Source of the DNA: Halovivax gelatinilyticus
GTDB lineage: Archaea; Halobacteriota; Halobacteria; Halobacteriales; Natrialbaceae
NCBI RefSeq assembly: GCF_024300625.1
Contig: NZ_CP101322.1
Span: forward strand, 2,617,992 to 2,681,991
Direction of reading: 5' to 3'
Length of the DNA stretch: 64,000 bases
The position numbers and the translations under genes are program-made. This document shows, in pieces, positions 62,647 to 64,000 of this stretch; the stretch's first letter is position 1; each line of letters opens with the position of its first letter. The notes under the pieces were generated by a model, which saw only the letters and a list, made by a program, of their open reading frames with translations, did not search any database and was not told the DNA's origin.

Positions 62647-63096
62647 ATGCGACGGCGTGCGTTCCTCGCGACCGGCGGCTCGGCCGGCCTACTCGCCCTA
62701 TCCGGCTGTACCGCAGTCGGCGACGCCGCGGACGCGCTCTTCGGCGGTGCGGAGTACGACATCGGGATGAGTCGTAACGCGTTCGATCCCGAACGCTACG
62801 AAGCCACCGTCGGCGAGCGCGTCGTCTGGAAGAACACGAGCGAGTCGGTCCACACGATCACGGCCTACGAGAGCTCGATCTTCGACACGGCCGAGTACTT
62901 CGCCTCGGGCGGCTACGAGAGCGAACAGGAGGCCAGAGACGCCTGGCACTCGACGGGTGGCGGCGGGTTCGACACCCGCGAAACGTACGCCCACACGTTC
63001 GAAACGCCAGGCGAGTTTCCGTACTGTTGTATCCCACACGAGTTCGACGGTAACGACGACGTTCGGATGGTCGGCACCGTCGTGGTCACCGAGTAG
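62647..63096 (+). CDS. Halocyanin-like blue copper lipoprotein
   Basis: A 149-residue exported electron carrier. The N-terminus has a Tat motif (RRRAFLATGG) and a lipobox LSGC (Cys21), so the protein is lipid-anchored at the outside of the membrane. The copper site has His69 (SVHTITA), Cys128 or Cys127 in PYCCIPHEFD, His131 and Met141. An extra Cys next to the ligand Cys is unusual. It would shuttle electrons to a terminal oxidase. Leaderless promoter upstream. Confidence 0.9.
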   Translation: MRRRAFLATGGSAGLLALSGCTAVGDAADALFGGAEYDIGMSRNAFDPERYEATVGERVVWKNTSESVHTITAYESSIFDTAEYFASGGYESEQEARDAWHSTGGGGFDTRETYAHTFETPGEFPYCCIPHEFDGNDDVRMVGTVVVTE

Positions 63097-63229
63097 CGGA
63101 CTCTGAGCGACGGCTTCTCCGCCAACCCGCTCGTGTCGTCCGATGTGGGCGACGATCGGACCTTCTTATCGATATCCGCAACTCTGTCCGTTTCGACGTA
63201 CCGAAAATGATCGCGTCGCTCGCAGAAAC

Positions 63230-63871
63230 TCAGTCGTCGGCTTCGACGTCCGACTCGTCGACGTCGACGGCCGTCTCCTGTTCTTCGGCCACCTCGTCCG
63301 GGTGGGCTTCGAGCGTCGCCTTCTGGATCTCGACGCGTCGCAGTGGGTAGATTGTCTTCGCCTCACCGTAGATGGCAGAGGAGAGTCGGCCCTGGACGAC
63401 GCTGTCGATGACCTCCTCGAACGTGCGGTCCTCTGCGGCCGACTCGACCATCTCGACCATCGTCTCGCGGATGGCCTTCTCCTGGCTCGCGTCTGCACCC
63501 TTGGTGGTGAACGCGACGGGCTGGATCTGGACGCGGTAGTCGTCGGTCGTCAAGACCGTGACGTACGCCTCGATCTTCGAGGCACCGCGTCGAACCAGCG
63601 ATCGAAGGTAGTCGCGGGTGAGCGAGTGCGCTTCGAACTCCGTGTACGCGGCGTCGCTGCCGACGTCCGTGATGCGGAAGGTGAGCTTCGTGTTGTTCTC
63701 GCTCGCGTTGTTCGTCAACTCGCCGAGCGTCGTTTCGATCGTTCGGTCGAGTACCTGTTCTGGCTCGTCAGCGGGAGTTTCGCCGAGCTCCTGCCGGTCG
63801 AACTGCTCCGGTGCGAGCACGGTGTACCACCGCTTTTCCTGCTTTGCGCGTGAAACTGATCGTTCACTCAT
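63230..63871 (-). CDS. rps3ae: 30S ribosomal protein eS1 (S3Ae)
   Basis: A 213-residue ribosomal protein. The N-terminus is basic and reads SERSVSRAKQEKRWYTVLAPEQFDRQELGETP; the central parts FRITDVGSDAAYTEFEAHSLTRDYLRSLVRR and the C-terminal region with YPLRRVEIQKATLEAHP are typical of the archaeal protein. It overlaps the preceding gene by four bases (ATGA) and so lies in an operon with it. Confidence 0.96.
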   Translation of the reverse strand: MSERSVSRAKQEKRWYTVLAPEQFDRQELGETPADEPEQVLDRTIETTLGELTNNASENNTKLTFRITDVGSDAAYTEFEAHSLTRDYLRSLVRRGASKIEAYVTVLTTDDYRVQIQPVAFTTKGADASQEKAIRETMVEMVESAAEDRTFEEVIDSVVQGRLSSAIYGEAKTIYPLRRVEIQKATLEAHPDEVAEEQETAVDVDESDVEADD

Positions 63872-64000
63872 GTTTTATCGTTAGTGTTGTCTGTCGTCTG
63901 GTGGTTCGCATCCGCCGATCGGGCGGATGGGCTCGGTTCGGTTCTCGCCGCGTTCACGATTTGATCGGCAACCTCGAGGTTGACGATCGTGTCGTCGACC
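63868..64000 (-). CDS. C-terminal end of a probable KEOPS subunit Pcc1 (runs off the window)
   Basis: The last 43 residues of a protein are inside the window: VDDTIVNLEVADQIVNAART, then a Ser, Asp, Thr and Asn-rich tail ending NDKT. The VDDxxVNLxVA stretch is like the end of haloarchaeal Pcc1, the dimerising subunit of the KEOPS complex that makes t6A in tRNA. In haloarchaea a pcc1 gene commonly precedes rps3ae. Only this end is visible, so the identity rests on that stretch and the gene order. Confidence 0.5.
   Translation of the reverse strand, partial: VDDTIVNLEVADQIVNAARTEPSPSARSADANHQTTDNTNDKT

Noticed and set aside
1-64000. CRISPR arrays, rRNA genes, intact transposases or integrases
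   Set aside because: I looked for regularly spaced repeats, rRNA motifs and recombinase/transposase signatures and saw none.

Overview
The window is a 64 kb piece of a haloarchaeal chromosome (class Halobacteria). The evidence is its high GC content, very acidic proteins rich in Asp and Glu, twin-arginine export signals, TATA boxes about 25-30 bases in front of many start codons (leaderless transcripts), and archaeal genes: FEN1, phosphomevalonate decarboxylase, geranylgeranyl-type prenyl synthase, ribosomal protein eS1, RibL-type FAD synthetase, blue-copper halocyanin and a Nuo complex without NuoEFG. I cannot fix the genus.

Layout. 1-860: start of an ABC-transporter ATPase behind a DtxR/Idr-like palindrome, then a DUF5793 protein. 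1052-4990: an archaeal pilus/secretion ATPase with its double-domain membrane platform. 5034-5820: a Trm9-like methyltransferase and tRNA-Gly(TCC). 5821-8100: an accessory patch with two extra copies of the tRNA 3' end, a PIN/RHH toxin-antitoxin pair with its operator, and small zinc-finger genes. 8253-19479: housekeeping genes (GNAT, FEN1, NDH-2-like flavoprotein, ParB-like protein, MvaD, Nth, prenyl synthase, Acs, MOSC protein, methyltransferase). 19482-21376: an AT-rich island with two secreted-protein genes, bounded by a 96-bp copy of the 3' end of the adjacent methylmalonyl-CoA mutase gene. 21377-28315: the mutase, an XRE/membrane-protein pair with tandem dyad operators, an ABC-2 exporter with a dyad at its promoter, a CBS-ParB fusion and an RCK-DHH fusion. 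28385-38946: an eleven-gene nuo operon (A, B, CD, H, I, J1, J2, K, L, M, N) on the minus strand. 38947-41638: a second AT-rich island with a small membrane protein and a large Tat-exported protein. 41639-64000: two further ABC-2 systems, PurE/PurK, RibH, an aminotransferase, RibL, a JAMM protease-like protein, a histidine kinase, an S1-OB-DHH RecJ-like protein, PEP carboxylase, a secreted phospholipase-D-like protein, a HEAT protein, archaetidylserine synthase, halocyanin, eS1 and the end of a probable Pcc1 gene.

How the genes work together. The nuo operon, the NDH-2-like flavoprotein and the halocyanin belong to respiration. Acs, methylmalonyl-CoA mutase and PEP carboxylase feed acetate or propionyl units and C3/C4 carbon. 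MvaD, the prenyl synthase and the archaetidylserine synthase make ether lipids. RibH and RibL serve flavin synthesis. PurE and PurK carry out adjacent purine steps.

The most unusual features are the two AT-rich islands with exported orphan proteins, especially the one at 19482-21376, whose structure looks like integration at the 3' end of a protein-coding gene. The tRNA-Gly 3'-end repeats, and several self-contained operator/promoter arrangements with clear dyads, come next. I found no CRISPR array, rRNA or intact transposase.
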